Source: Polluticaenibacter yanchengensis
Lineage (GTDB): Bacteria; Bacteroidota; Bacteroidia; Chitinophagales; Chitinophagaceae
Reading direction: 5' to 3'
Assembly (NCBI GenBank): GCA_027854065.1
Contig: JAQGEF010000015.1
Coordinates: 1 to 64,000 of the forward strand
DNA length: 64,000 nucleotides
In this document: positions 44,012-53,064 of the stretch, one piece after another
Layout of the letters: every line of letters starts with the position of its first letter
Position numbering within the stretch: position 1 is the stretch's first letter
Made by a program: the position numbers and the translations under genes
Notes under the pieces: model-generated
The model's input: the letters and a program-made list of their open reading frames with translations, nothing else
What the model was told of the DNA's origin: nothing
The model's database searches: none

Positions 44012-45063
44012 TGCCAGCCTTGTTTTACTGCTTTAAAAAATGCCTGCCAGTATGGATCTTCGGAGTGGTAGGCCATTGGCTTGCTGCTGCCGTTTTCATG
44101 TAACAATATGCCGGAAGATCGCTCTGTTAAATAACCGACTTCTGTACAGGGGATATTGTGTAATGACAGGCGTTTTATTATATTGCCCGCATATTCTTTT
44201 TTGCAGGCTATTATTAATGCGCCTGCGCCAATACAATATCTCGGGTCCAGGTTGAAAATATTACAAATGGCTGCCTGTGTATGATCTGCCGGAAGTTGTT
44301 TATTATATACGATGGCCCCGTTACCGGATGCTGTGGCCATTTCATAAATTGCGCCTAGTACGCCACCTTCTGTAACATCGTGCATGGCTGTGATGTCATT
44401 CTCTGTTTCAAAATTGTTTACTGCAATTAATGCGTCTTTTAAAACGGAGGTGCTGTAAAAACTGTCACAAGCAGCCTGAAAGATTTCTGAACCGGTTTTA
44501 TTGAGCACAGTTTTGGGAAAACTTTTGGCCAGTATTGCGGCAGATGACAAGGCACATGATTTTGTTACAAGGAGGCAATTACCGGCTTCTGCCATGGCAG
44601 ATGTCCTGATCTTACCTGAAGGGGCTATTACTGTAAAGGTTCCGCCACCTGCGATGGTGGAATGTTGCCCTTCAATAAATCCTGTATGTCCTCCGGTTAT
44701 CTGCATTTGAATGGCTGTACAATATTCATGGATGTAATGCCAGTAGTTATTGAAATCGGTTTTACTTAAAGTGGCGGGCAGGTTTAATACGAACTGCCCG
44801 TACATCGGTGCAAAGCCGGTGGTAGCAATGTCATTGGCGATTAGCTGTACGGAAAGCCATGCAGATTCTCTTAACCCTAAAGTTGGTATGAGGGAGAGGG
44901 GATCGCTGGCTTGTGCTATTGATAGTCCGTTGGGCAGATCGACGACACTGACATCTACGCCAAATGCGGCGCCGAAGCGTACTTCCTGCCTTGGAAACCC
45001 GCACCGGTTTAATATACTTTGTTCAAAAAACGGGTGGTCAATTTTGCCGAGTATTTCTGCCAT
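44008..45063 (-). CDS. PurM/HypE-superfamily ATP-dependent enzyme (AIR synthase related)
   Basis: 351-aa protein with the two-domain AIR-synthase fold. N-terminal ATP-binding half: FGVDVSVVDLPNGL, IANDIATTGFAP (75-86) and ITGGHTGF (122-129). C-terminal half: AMHDVTEGGVLGAIYEMA (227-244). The family includes ThiL (thiamine phosphate kinase), HypE, SelD and PurM. The GGHT and HDVTEGG forms resemble HypE more than ThiL, and the SelD catalytic Cys/Sec is absent. TPP-riboswitch control raises the possibility of a ThiL-like role. The start overlaps the methyltransferase stop by one base (TAATG). Confidence 0.8.
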   Translation of the reverse strand: MAEILGKIDHPFFEQSILNRCGFPRQEVRFGAAFGVDVSVVDLPNGLSIAQASDPLSLIPTLGLRESAWLSVQLIANDIATTGFAPMYGQFVLNLPATLSKTDFNNYWHYIHEYCTAIQMQITGGHTGFIEGQHSTIAGGGTFTVIAPSGKIRTSAMAEAGNCLLVTKSCALSSAAILAKSFPKTVLNKTGSEIFQAACDSFYSTSVLKDALIAVNNFETENDITAMHDVTEGGVLGAIYEMATASGNGAIVYNKQLPADHTQAAICNIFNLDPRYCIGAGALIIACKKEYAGNIIKRLSLHNIPCTEVGYLTERSSGILLHENGSSKPMAYHSEDPYWQAFFKAVKQGWQ

Positions 45064-45785
45064 TAGTCAACATCGTTTAATTTAATGTATAGTCCGAAGA
45101 AATCGCCGAAGGGTACGCGCCACTGTTGTACGGGAAACCATTTAGGAAGTCCGGTGCAGGTCCATTCTATGGAATATTTCCTGCCCTGCAAGGCTTCATC
45201 GATGATTGCGGTTAACTGGCTCGGTGTGTAAAAAGTGGCTGTTATGTAAAAGGGGTTCTTGCCGAATAATTGCTGTACTCTGCGACGGACTACTTTGGTG
45301 GAATTGCGGTTCATCATCCCCATTGCTATGCCGTATTTTGCTACCCGTGCGGCTTCTCTTATTACTTTTACCGGGTCTTTGTAATATTCAAATGTGGTAA
45401 TGAAAGCGAGTGCATCAAAAGTGTGATTTTTGAACGGCATGTGATGGGAATCTGCCATTACCAGGTCTCCTTTGAACAGGTGAATGGCTTGTGACAGCAT
45501 GAGTGGAGAAATATCGCCGCCTGTGGCTTTAATGCCTATTTGCTCCCACCAGCGGGTGAACCGTGTGGTGCCGCATCCGAACTCTAATAATGTACTGATG
45601 CGTTTGTCGGCAGAAACTAACTGTTCCATTACTTTTTTCTGCCAGATCTCAGCATGTTTGTACCTGCCTTCATACCATTGTTCATAAGTATCTGTATGTT
45701 CTCTGTTGAAGAACCACTCAGGCCTGCCTTGCCAGTTTTCATGCGTTTGCGGAATCAGTTCCGGTGTAATTTTCTGAATTGCCAT
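45063..45785 (-). CDS. Class I SAM-dependent methyltransferase
   Basis: 240-aa Rossmann-fold methyltransferase, first gene of the operon. The SAM-binding motif I is LLEFGCGTTRF (66-76), followed by GGDISPLMLSQA, the post-motif VMADSHHMPFKNHTFDAL and TTFEYYKDPVKVI. The N-terminal ENWQGRPEWFFNREHTDTYE is unusual and may form substrate contacts. The substrate is unknown; the TPP riboswitch and the ThiE-like and PurM-like neighbours point to thiamine or a related pyrimidine/thiazole. The Trm112-like protein in the operon could be its activator. Confidence 0.85.
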   Translation of the reverse strand: MAIQKITPELIPQTHENWQGRPEWFFNREHTDTYEQWYEGRYKHAEIWQKKVMEQLVSADKRISTLLEFGCGTTRFTRWWEQIGIKATGGDISPLMLSQAIHLFKGDLVMADSHHMPFKNHTFDALAFITTFEYYKDPVKVIREAARVAKYGIAMGMMNRNSTKVVRRRVQQLFGKNPFYITATFYTPSQLTAIIDEALQGRKYSIEWTCTGLPKWFPVQQWRVPFGDFFGLYIKLNDVD

Positions 45786-45859
45786 TTTGATGGATTTAAA
45801 ATGATGAAGCGACCATCATGGATATACGAACGAAATGGCGCTCTGGCAATTCAGTGCTT

Positions 45860-45929
45860 TGCATCCCTACGTTGGCATTATCCAAATCAGGTAATCGGGT
45901 ATTATCTCAGCCTTTCGGCACCCCGTGCT
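45860..45929 (-). promoter_or_regulatory. TPP riboswitch (THI box aptamer)
   Basis: Read on the minus strand, the conserved aptamer parts occur in order and spacing: GGGGTGC, CTGAGA, TACCC, ACCTGAT, GGATAATGCCA and CGTAGGGA, closed by the short P1 stem GCA/TGC. These are the thiamine pyrophosphate-binding core (CUGAGA and GGAUAA bulges). It lies about 75 bases ahead of the methyltransferase start. Its expression platform (45786-45859) was not resolved into a clear terminator or start-site sequestering stem. Confidence 0.93.
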
Positions 45930-45943
45930 ATGTATGTTTAAAA

Positions 45944-45951
45944 CAAAAATA
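45944..45951 (-). promoter_or_regulatory. -7 promoter box of the TPP-regulated operon
   Basis: TATTTTTG on the minus strand, an exact TAnnTTTG match, 14 bases upstream of the aptamer. A TTCG at 45975-45972 lies 20 bases further upstream and could be a weak -33 element. Confidence 0.5.
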
Positions 45952-46007
45952 GAGAAACTTAACCGGAATAACGAACCGGTGTTGATCCTTTACAATATTT
46001 TGTGAGG

Positions 46008-47108
46008 TTATTTTATATTTAATACTTTATTGTAGATGTCCAGTATCCTGCTAAAGAGGATATCTGCATCAAAGCTGTTTTTTACTTCTATATGCCAGTT
46101 GTCAGCTAGTGTTTTTCTTAGTGTTTGATCTTCGATGAGCAGATTCATTTTGGCGGCAAGCGCATCTGTATCTTTTGGCTGGAGCAGGATGCCGTTTTTA
46201 TCATCTATATATTGTGGAATCTGCCCGACATTTGTTGTTATGACGGCGAGTCTTGCCTGTCCGTATTCGATGAGGGCTAAAGGGAGCCCTTCGCTGGTAG
46301 ATGATATGACGGCGATATCGCATTGTTTGAGTATATCCATAGGTTGGTCAACTACCCCGAGCCAGGTAACATGATCTTTTAGCCTGGCAGATGCTATTTG
46401 TATCTCTACTTTTTCCTGGTAAGCATTTTTTTCGCCCATCCCGATTAAGTATAAATGAACGTTGGGATGTTTGTCGATGACTTTTGCGAATGCGTTCAAT
46501 AAGGTAAAGTGGTCTTTTTGTTCCCGGAAATTGGCGAGTGAAACAAATTTGACTGCGTCTTCTTTCAGCACTACCGGAGGCTGGTGATGGCCGGTTCTTT
46601 GCCTGATGCTGAAGTTGGGTATATAGGTTATTTTGCTTGGATATATTTTGAAAAACTGAATGTCTGTTTTGAGTAATTCTTCATTGACAGCGATGGTATA
46701 ATCAAACGATTTTACAAACGGGCTTACAGGGTAGGAGCGTTTACCTGTTTCGTAATTTATCTTTAACCCGTAATGATCATGCCATATCAATTTGAAGTTC
46801 ATTGCTTTTTTGAGTATGGCGGGATAAATATGTGAGTTGGCATGTGCATGAACAATGTTTACCTGGTGTTCTTTTAAATAGCTGAAGAGGTTGCGCAGGG
46901 CTTTGAAATCGATGCTCTTTTTTTTTCTGAGCAAAAAGACTTTAACACCGGGTGCTATTCTTTCTAAAAGCGGGCCTTCAGTGGCACGGGTTACAACCAG
47001 GTGGGATTCGTAGTCTTCTGATTGTGCAAGGGTGTTGGCTATATTCACAGCCATGTTTTCAGTTCCTCCTAAGTCTAATGTGTCTATTATATTTGCGACT
47101 ACTATCAT
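46008..47108 (-). CDS. GT4-family glycosyltransferase
   Basis: 366-aa GT-B fold enzyme. The N-terminal GGTEN loop (acceptor side) near residue 14 and VHAHANSHIYPAIL are typical. The C-terminal donor domain has FVSLANFREQKDH, LIGMGE and SSTSEGLPLALIEYG with the EX7E-type glutamates. Acceptor and donor are unknown; a surface polysaccharide or lipid-linked glycan role is likely. It is divergent from a second GT4 enzyme at 47332 with 223 bases between them. Confidence 0.9.
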   Translation of the reverse strand: MIVVANIIDTLDLGGTENMAVNIANTLAQSEDYESHLVVTRATEGPLLERIAPGVKVFLLRKKKSIDFKALRNLFSYLKEHQVNIVHAHANSHIYPAILKKAMNFKLIWHDHYGLKINYETGKRSYPVSPFVKSFDYTIAVNEELLKTDIQFFKIYPSKITYIPNFSIRQRTGHHQPPVVLKEDAVKFVSLANFREQKDHFTLLNAFAKVIDKHPNVHLYLIGMGEKNAYQEKVEIQIASARLKDHVTWLGVVDQPMDILKQCDIAVISSTSEGLPLALIEYGQARLAVITTNVGQIPQYIDDKNGILLQPKDTDALAAKMNLLIEDQTLRKTLADNWHIEVKNSFDADILFSRILDIYNKVLNIK

Positions 47109-47331
47109 TCTGTTCTTTGATTGTAAAATTATTTAAAAATACTTATAAATCAACTTACATTTGATGCGTTTAGCTGAATTAAGACGAGTAAGAGGTGCTG
47201 ATAACCTGTTCAATAGCAGCAATGCGGTTGCAGGGAGTGACACAACGATGTTTAATAGTAGCAGGAGTGGCGGCTCAATAAAAAAAGAAATATTTAAGTT
47301 TGAAACGACCGGTTATAACTGATGAATAAAT

Positions 47332-48432
47332 ATGAACATTATTATTGCCCATAATTATACGACACATTCCTATTCCAATCAATCTTATGAATTGGCAAAT
47401 TCGTTGGCTGCAAGGGGGCACCATGTTTTATTTTTCAGCCATGAACCGGGTTTTGAAAAACCGTTCTCACCTGTTGCGAATCTTACTGTTTATGGTTGGC
47501 CGGGCAAGCGTCCTACTGATCTTAAGGCATTCAAATATTTTTACAGGCTGGCTAAGGATTTTAAGCCGGATGTGATGATTATTCATTTTGCGGCAAGGTA
47601 TATTGCGGGTATTGCGGGTGTTTTGCTGGGTGTGAAACATCGTTGGATCTACTATCATTCTGCGGAAGCATCTAATATTGTTGATATGAACGGGCTGACT
47701 TTTAAAAACAGGCTGTTGATGTTGAGGAAGCGACTGAGTTTTTTGCTGTATAATAAAATTGTGACGCCGAGTGCTTTTGCTGCGGAAGATGCGCTTCAAT
47801 TTTACGGACAGCCAATTGCGAAATCGATGGTGATCCATAATGCCATTGCTGACCGTTTTAACCATGTTTTTACAAAGCCTGATGCGGGTATTGTCAGTTT
47901 CCGGTATTTAGGACGGATTGATCCTTGTAAAAGGGTACCGGATACGATTATTGCTTTTGAGCAATTTATAAAGGAAACGGGGGCTAAAGCTGAACTCCGG
48001 ATTGTGGGTAATGGTATGGAGGCTGACAAGGCATTATTGTTAAGTAAGGATGTGGAAGGGATTAGTGTGCAACGGGCGATTCCGTATGAGGAAGTGGACG
48101 CTTTTATTATGGAGGGGCATTGGGTAGTGAGTTCTTCTATGGCGGAGTCTTTTGGTTTTGTGAACGCTGAGGCTATTATGCTGGCGACGCCGGTGCTGGC
48201 TAATAAAGTGGGCGGGATACCTGAAATTATTGAGGATGGAGTAAACGGGTTGTATGCAGATGAGATGAGTGTGGGTGGCTGGGTACGTTTATTTAAAAGG
48301 GCGTATGAACTGACCGTAAACCACAGGGACCTGTATGCAAGGATGCAACAGCAGGCGAGAAATGTGTATATTGAAAAATTTACACTAAGTAAACATATAA
48401 ATACATTTATAAAAGCGATTGAGGCTTTGTAA
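47332..48432 (+). CDS. GT4-family glycosyltransferase
   Basis: 366-aa GT-B fold enzyme. N-terminal AHNYTTHSYSNQSYELAN, then VHRWIYYHSAE-type acceptor-domain features; the donor domain shows RYLGRIDPCKR, LRIVGNGMEADKAL and the EX7E motif in MAESFGFVNAEAIML. It is not a close copy of the divergent GT4 gene despite equal length. hemL follows after 30 bases but has its own promoter, so they may be independent. Confidence 0.9.
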   Translation: MNIIIAHNYTTHSYSNQSYELANSLAARGHHVLFFSHEPGFEKPFSPVANLTVYGWPGKRPTDLKAFKYFYRLAKDFKPDVMIIHFAARYIAGIAGVLLGVKHRWIYYHSAEASNIVDMNGLTFKNRLLMLRKRLSFLLYNKIVTPSAFAAEDALQFYGQPIAKSMVIHNAIADRFNHVFTKPDAGIVSFRYLGRIDPCKRVPDTIIAFEQFIKETGAKAELRIVGNGMEADKALLLSKDVEGISVQRAIPYEEVDAFIMEGHWVVSSSMAESFGFVNAEAIMLATPVLANKVGGIPEIIEDGVNGLYADEMSVGGWVRLFKRAYELTVNHRDLYARMQQQARNVYIEKFTLSKHINTFIKAIEAL

Positions 48433-48436
48433 TGCT

Positions 48437-48444
48437 TAATTTTG
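48437..48444 (+). promoter_or_regulatory. -7 promoter box for hemL
   Basis: TAATTTTG, exact TAnnTTTG, ends 18 bases before the ATG at 48463. It supports that ATG over an in-frame TTG at 48442, which would lie inside the promoter. Confidence 0.5.
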
Positions 48445-48462
48445 ATACGTAAAAATTTGAAC

Positions 48463-49752
48463 ATGTATAATATAGGAACGAGTCAGCAATTATTTGAAAA
48501 GGCGAAGCAGTCTATCCCTGGTGGTGTAAACAGTCCTGTGCGGGCTTTTAAGAGTGTGGGCGGGAGTCCTGTGTTTATTAAAAAAGCAAGGGGGGCTTAT
48601 TTGTATGATGTTGACGGAAATGAATATATAGATTATATAGCGAGCTGGGGACCGTTGATTCTTGGACATGCTTATCCTAAAGTGGTACAGGCGATACAGG
48701 AGGCGGCGGAAAACGGCACTTCTTATGGTGCTCCTACGGAGCTGGAAAGTAAGATGGCGGAGCTGATCATTTCAATGGTGCCGAATGTGGACCTTATAAG
48801 GATGGTGAGCAGTGGTACGGAAGCGTGTATGAGCGCTATCCGTCTGGCACGTGGCTATACGGGACGTAATAAGATTATCAAATTTGAAGGTTGTTATCAT
48901 GGTCATGCGGATAGCTTTTTAGTGAAGGCCGGCAGCGGGCTGGCAACCCTGGGTATCCAGAATGTTCCGGGTGTAACGCAGGCAGTGGCTGAAGATACGC
49001 TTACGGCTCCTTATAATAACCTGGAAGCAGTGGAGGCTTTGGTTAAAGCTCATAAAGACAATGTTGCAGCTATTATTATTGAACCTGTAGCGGGGAATAT
49101 GGGCTGCATTATTCCTAAGCCGGGCTTTTTGCAGGGCTTGCGTGATTTATGTACGCGTGAGGGGATTGTTTTTATTTTTGATGAGGTGATGAACGGGTTC
49201 CGCCTGGCATTGGGTGGTGCGCAGGAGAGATTGGGTATTGATGCTGACCTGGTGACTTATGGTAAAGTAATTGGCGCGGGTATGCCGGTTGGTGCTTTTG
49301 GTGGTAAAAGGGAGATCATGAGCCAGATAGCACCGCTGGGTGCTGTGTATCAAGCCGGTACCTTGAGTGGTAATCCCCTGGCAATGGTAGCCGGATATAC
49401 TTTGTTGTCGGAATTGAAAAATAATCCTGGTTTGCTGGAAGAAGTGGACAGGAAAACGGGGCATTTATATGATGGTTTAACGGAGATGTTGTCCAATAAG
49501 GGCATACCTTACCATGTGAACCAGATTGGCAGTATGATCAGTGTTCACTTTACTGGAACACCGGTTATTGACTATGCTTCGGCATCTAAACAGGATATTG
49601 GGTTGTTCAATAAATATTTCCACTACTTATTGTCTAACGGGGTGTATTTACCGCCAAGTGCTTATGAGAGCTGGTTTTTAAATAATGCTCTCAGTTATGA
49701 TGATATTGACAGGACGGTGGCATTGACAGATGATTTTTTAGCAACGATATAG
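48463..49752 (+). CDS. hemL: Glutamate-1-semialdehyde 2,1-aminomutase
   Basis: 429-aa class III aminotransferase-fold enzyme making 5-aminolevulinate for heme by the C5 pathway. Recognised by [20 protein letters not shown] at the start, [29 protein letters not shown] and the PLP lysine in [17 protein letters not shown]. Length matches the family when begun at 48463. The use of HemL with gltX in the window fits the tRNA-dependent ALA route. Confidence 0.96.
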   Translation: MYNIGTSQQLFEKAKQSIPGGVNSPVRAFKSVGGSPVFIKKARGAYLYDVDGNEYIDYIASWGPLILGHAYPKVVQAIQEAAENGTSYGAPTELESKMAELIISMVPNVDLIRMVSSGTEACMSAIRLARGYTGRNKIIKFEGCYHGHADSFLVKAGSGLATLGIQNVPGVTQAVAEDTLTAPYNNLEAVEALVKAHKDNVAAIIIEPVAGNMGCIIPKPGFLQGLRDLCTREGIVFIFDEVMNGFRLALGGAQERLGIDADLVTYGKVIGAGMPVGAFGGKREIMSQIAPLGAVYQAGTLSGNPLAMVAGYTLLSELKNNPGLLEEVDRKTGHLYDGLTEMLSNKGIPYHVNQIGSMISVHFTGTPVIDYASASKQDIGLFNKYFHYLLSNGVYLPPSAYESWFLNNALSYDDIDRTVALTDDFLATI

Positions 49753-49757
49753 TGTAT

Positions 49758-49792
49758 GAAACGGGTTGAGGTATTCAGCCCGTTTTCTTTTT
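49758..49792 (+). terminator. Intrinsic terminator of hemL
   Basis: GAAACGGGTTGA and TCAGCCCGTTTTC form an imperfect 12-base stem (49758-49787) followed by TTTTT, six bases after the stop codon. Confidence 0.8.
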
Positions 49793-50147
49793 AGGGCGGA
49801 TAGTATAAATATGTTGCTGCTTTGTGGCAGTATGATTGTTATTTGGTTGGGGAAAGATTATTGTTAATGGGGAGCCCATCCCTTCTCCTCCCAGGAGGAG
49901 ACAGGCACATTAGTGATATGGCTTTTGAAGTGATGATGACTACTTAAGATGAACAGGGGTCTTTCAGTAATATCATGGACGATTATTGAAAATTGAATGA
50001 AATAGTCTAATTTGAGATTTTAGTTAAGAAAAAATAAAAAAATATAGTTTTTTTTTCAAGTTGTACTAATATTGCGAAAACGGGAAAATGAGTAAATATT
50101 GTTTTCCTATGAAAATTGATACTAAAAGGCCTTTTTAATTTATACTA
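49793..50147. other. Intergenic region before topA
   Basis: 355 bases between hemL and topA, very AT-rich near 50020-50060. I see no gene, RNA or repeat, and no exact TAnnTTTG box close to the topA start. Confidence 0.5.
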
Positions 50148-52697
50148 ATGGGAAAAAATTTATTAATAGTAGAGAGCCCGGCAAAAGCGAAAACGATCGA
50201 GAAATTTTTGGGAAGTGATTTTGTGGTCAAAAGCTGTTACGGTCATATCCGGGACTTGCAAAAGGACGATATGGGCGTAGATGTGGATGCTGATTTTACG
50301 CCTCACTATATTATTCCTGACGATAAATTAAAGGTTGTAAATGAATTAAAGAAAGTTGCTAAAAGTTCCCAGGAAGTTTGGTTAGCATCGGATGAGGACC
50401 GGGAAGGGGAGAGTATCAGCTGGCATTTATGTGAGGTGTTGAACCTGGACCCTAAAACGACTAACCGAATCGTGTTCCACGAAATTACGAAACCTGCTAT
50501 TCAGAAGGCGGTACAGAATCCTCGTAAACTGGATATGAACCTGGTAGATGCGCAACAGGCGCGCCGGGTGGTGGACAGGATCGTTGGTTTTGAAATCAGT
50601 CCTGTATTATGGCGAAAAATTGGCCGGATGGGTAATCTGAGTGCGGGCCGTGTACAAAGTGTGGCTGTGAAACTGATTGCTGAAAGGGAACGTGAAATCA
50701 ATGATTTTAAGGCGGAAATTTCTTATTCGGTTAAAGCAAGATTTGCAGCGAAAGATATTAATAAAAAGGATGTGAGCTTTGAAGCGGATGGCAGTAAACT
50801 TGATAGCCATGAGACTGCGGAGAAATTTCTGAATAGCTGTATTGGCGCTACTTATAAGGTGAACGATATTATTGTAAAACCTGGTAAGCGTACACCGGCA
50901 GCACCTTTTACCACGAGTACTTTACAACAGGAAGCTTCGAGGAAGTTAGGCTATAGTGTGAGCCGTACGATGCAACTGGCGCAACGCTTGTATGAAAATG
51001 GTTATATTACTTATATGCGTACGGACAGCGTGAACCTGAGTAATACGGCTATTGAGGCTATTAAACAGGAGATTAATACGGCTTACGGTAGTAACTATTA
51101 CCAGTTCCGTAAGTTTAAAAATAAAAATGAGAGTGCACAGGAAGCGCACGAAGCTATCCGCCCGACCTATATGGAGAACCATACGATTACGGAGTCGGAA
51201 GGCAAAAAGCTTTATGAACTTATCTGGAAGCGTACTATTGCGAGCCAGATGAGTGATGCGGTGACGGAAAAAACAACAGCTAAAATTGGTATCAGTACGA
51301 ATAGGGAGGAACTGACTGCATCCGGTGAAGTGATTAAATTTGACGGTTTCCTGAAAGTGTATCTTGAGGGTACGGATGATGAGGACGAACAAGAGGAGGG
51401 CCGTTTGCCACTATTGGCTGTTGGTCAGTCTGTAGATTTTATTGAAATGAACGCAGTGGAGAAATTCTCCCGTCCGAATGCCCGCTATACAGAGGCGAGC
51501 CTGGTAAAAAAACTGGAGGAGTTGGGTATTGGCCGTCCTTCTACTTATGCACCTACTATTAGCACTATTGAGAAGCGTAATTATGTAGAAAAGAAGGATA
51601 AGGAGGGGACGCCCCGTGAGGTTAAAACGTTAAAGCTTAAAGATGATAAAGTAACGAAGAAAACGATCACTGAAAACTTCGGTTCTGAGAAGTCTAAACT
51701 TTTTCCTACGGACCTTGGCCTGGTGGTTACCGATTTCCTGAATAAGCATTTTGAAAATGTAATGGATTACGGCTTTACTGCAAGCATCGAAAATGAATTT
51801 GATAAAATTGCCGATGGTAAAGAGAACTGGAAAAAAATGGTGAAGGGCTTTTATAAGCCGTTTCACTCTGAAGTGGTGGAAACGATGGAAAATGCGGAGC
51901 GTGCTACCGGTGAGCGTTTTCTGGGTGAGGACCCTGAGAGCCGTAAGCCTGTTATTGCACGTATGGGCCGTTTTGGCGCAATGGTGCAAATTGGCAGTAC
52001 AGACGAGGATGAAAAACCGCAGTTTGCCAGCCTGCGTTCGGGACAAAGTATTGAGACGATCACACTGGAGCAGGCTTTGGATTTGTTTAAGCTGCCATTT
52101 ACTTTGGGTAATTATGACGATGGCGAAGAGGTGAGTGTAGGTATTGGCCGCTTTGGCCCTTATGTGAAACATGGTGAAGTTTATATCAGTCTGCCAAAGG
52201 GTAAGGACCCGCTGGAGGTGGATATGGCATTTGTTAAGCAATTGATTGAAGAAAAAGCCCAGGCTGATGCGCCTATTGCTACTTACCAGGGTAAGCCTGT
52301 AACAAAGGGTAAGGGTCGTTTTGGTCCGTTTATTAAATGGGACGATCTCTATATTAATATTCCTCGTGCCTATAATTTTGATAAGCTTACGCAGAAGGAT
52401 TGCGAGGAACTGATTGAAAAGAAAATAGAGAAAGAAGCAAATCGCTTTATCCAGCAATGGCCTGCGGAAAAAATTACGATAGAAAATGGTCGTTGGGGCC
52501 CGTTTGTGCGTTTTAATAAGAAGATGCTGAAACTGGGTAAACCTGGTAAAAGTAAGTACACACAGGAAGAGGCTGCTGCCATTAGCCTGGATGAAGTGAA
52601 GGAGATCATTACTTTGCAGGTGCCTGATGCATTTACCAAAAAAATTAAGAAGGCTTCTCCTAAAAAGGCTGCTCCCAAGAAGGCAGCTAAGAAATAA
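50148..52697 (+). CDS. topA: DNA topoisomerase I
   Basis: 849-aa type IA topoisomerase that relaxes negative supercoils. N-terminal Toprim domain: NLLIVESPAKAKTIEKFLG with the acidic ASDEDREGE. The active-site Tyr289 sits in YITYMRTDS. The core is followed by three C-terminal repeats of the form GRFGPYVKHGEVY, GRFGPFIKWDDLY and GRWGPFVRF, replacing zinc fingers, as usual in Bacteroidota. A Lys/Ala/Pro-rich tail (ASPKKAAPKKAAKK) probably binds DNA. A perfect terminator overlaps the stop codon. Confidence 0.97.
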   Translation: MGKNLLIVESPAKAKTIEKFLGSDFVVKSCYGHIRDLQKDDMGVDVDADFTPHYIIPDDKLKVVNELKKVAKSSQEVWLASDEDREGESISWHLCEVLNLDPKTTNRIVFHEITKPAIQKAVQNPRKLDMNLVDAQQARRVVDRIVGFEISPVLWRKIGRMGNLSAGRVQSVAVKLIAEREREINDFKAEISYSVKARFAAKDINKKDVSFEADGSKLDSHETAEKFLNSCIGATYKVNDIIVKPGKRTPAAPFTTSTLQQEASRKLGYSVSRTMQLAQRLYENGYITYMRTDSVNLSNTAIEAIKQEINTAYGSNYYQFRKFKNKNESAQEAHEAIRPTYMENHTITESEGKKLYELIWKRTIASQMSDAVTEKTTAKIGISTNREELTASGEVIKFDGFLKVYLEGTDDEDEQEEGRLPLLAVGQSVDFIEMNAVEKFSRPNARYTEASLVKKLEELGIGRPSTYAPTISTIEKRNYVEKKDKEGTPREVKTLKLKDDKVTKKTITENFGSEKSKLFPTDLGLVVTDFLNKHFENVMDYGFTASIENEFDKIADGKENWKKMVKGFYKPFHSEVVETMENAERATGERFLGEDPESRKPVIARMGRFGAMVQIGSTDEDEKPQFASLRSGQSIETITLEQALDLFKLPFTLGNYDDGEEVSVGIGRFGPYVKHGEVYISLPKGKDPLEVDMAFVKQLIEEKAQADAPIATYQGKPVTKGKGRFGPFIKWDDLYINIPRAYNFDKLTQKDCEELIEKKIEKEANRFIQQWPAEKITIENGRWGPFVRFNKKMLKLGKPGKSKYTQEEAAAISLDEVKEIITLQVPDAFTKKIKKASPKKAAPKKAAKK

Positions 52698-52740
52698 ATA
52701 AACAAAAACAGCTTCCTAGTGAAGCTGTTTTTGTTTATTG
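52697..52740 (+). terminator. Intrinsic terminator of topA
   Basis: A perfect 19-bp inverted repeat: left arm 52697-52715, five-base loop, right arm 52721-52739, with GAAGCTG at the loop-proximal end and a T-rich 3' side. It starts on the last base of the stop codon. Confidence 0.88.
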
Positions 52741-53064
52741 GGATCATTATAGTACAGTGTTGTGTACGTGTGTTTCCGTTTATTATTTTATTGCCAGCCG
52801 TTTTAATTATTGGTGATGTCCAATACAATTGCCGCTTTTTTGTGTTAAATCAGTTTTTAATACCTATTATTAGCAGTTCTTTAAGATATATTTACCATTA
52901 ATAAAAGCCTTTTTTTCATAAAAAGAAAGCATTCTCATGCACTGCAATCGTTTGCAATGAAAAATATCTAATATCAATGCTCCCAAAGTTTTAAAGTTTA
53001 TCATTGCATGATGAGAAAATTACTGATTCTCTTATTTTAATCTAGTAAAACGATTGGTGTTAGT
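52741..53064. other. Intergenic region between topA and the pectate-lyase-like gene
   Basis: 324 AT-rich bases with no supported gene, repeat or RNA. The promoter of the downstream lipoprotein gene must lie here. Confidence 0.5.

Noticed and set aside
45654..45941. 95-aa plus-strand frame over the operon leader
   Set aside because: It lies across the TPP aptamer and the methyltransferase start on the other strand.
51630..52457. Long antisense frame inside topA (275 aa)
   Set aside because: Antisense shadow of topA; no recognisable domain, promoter or start signals.
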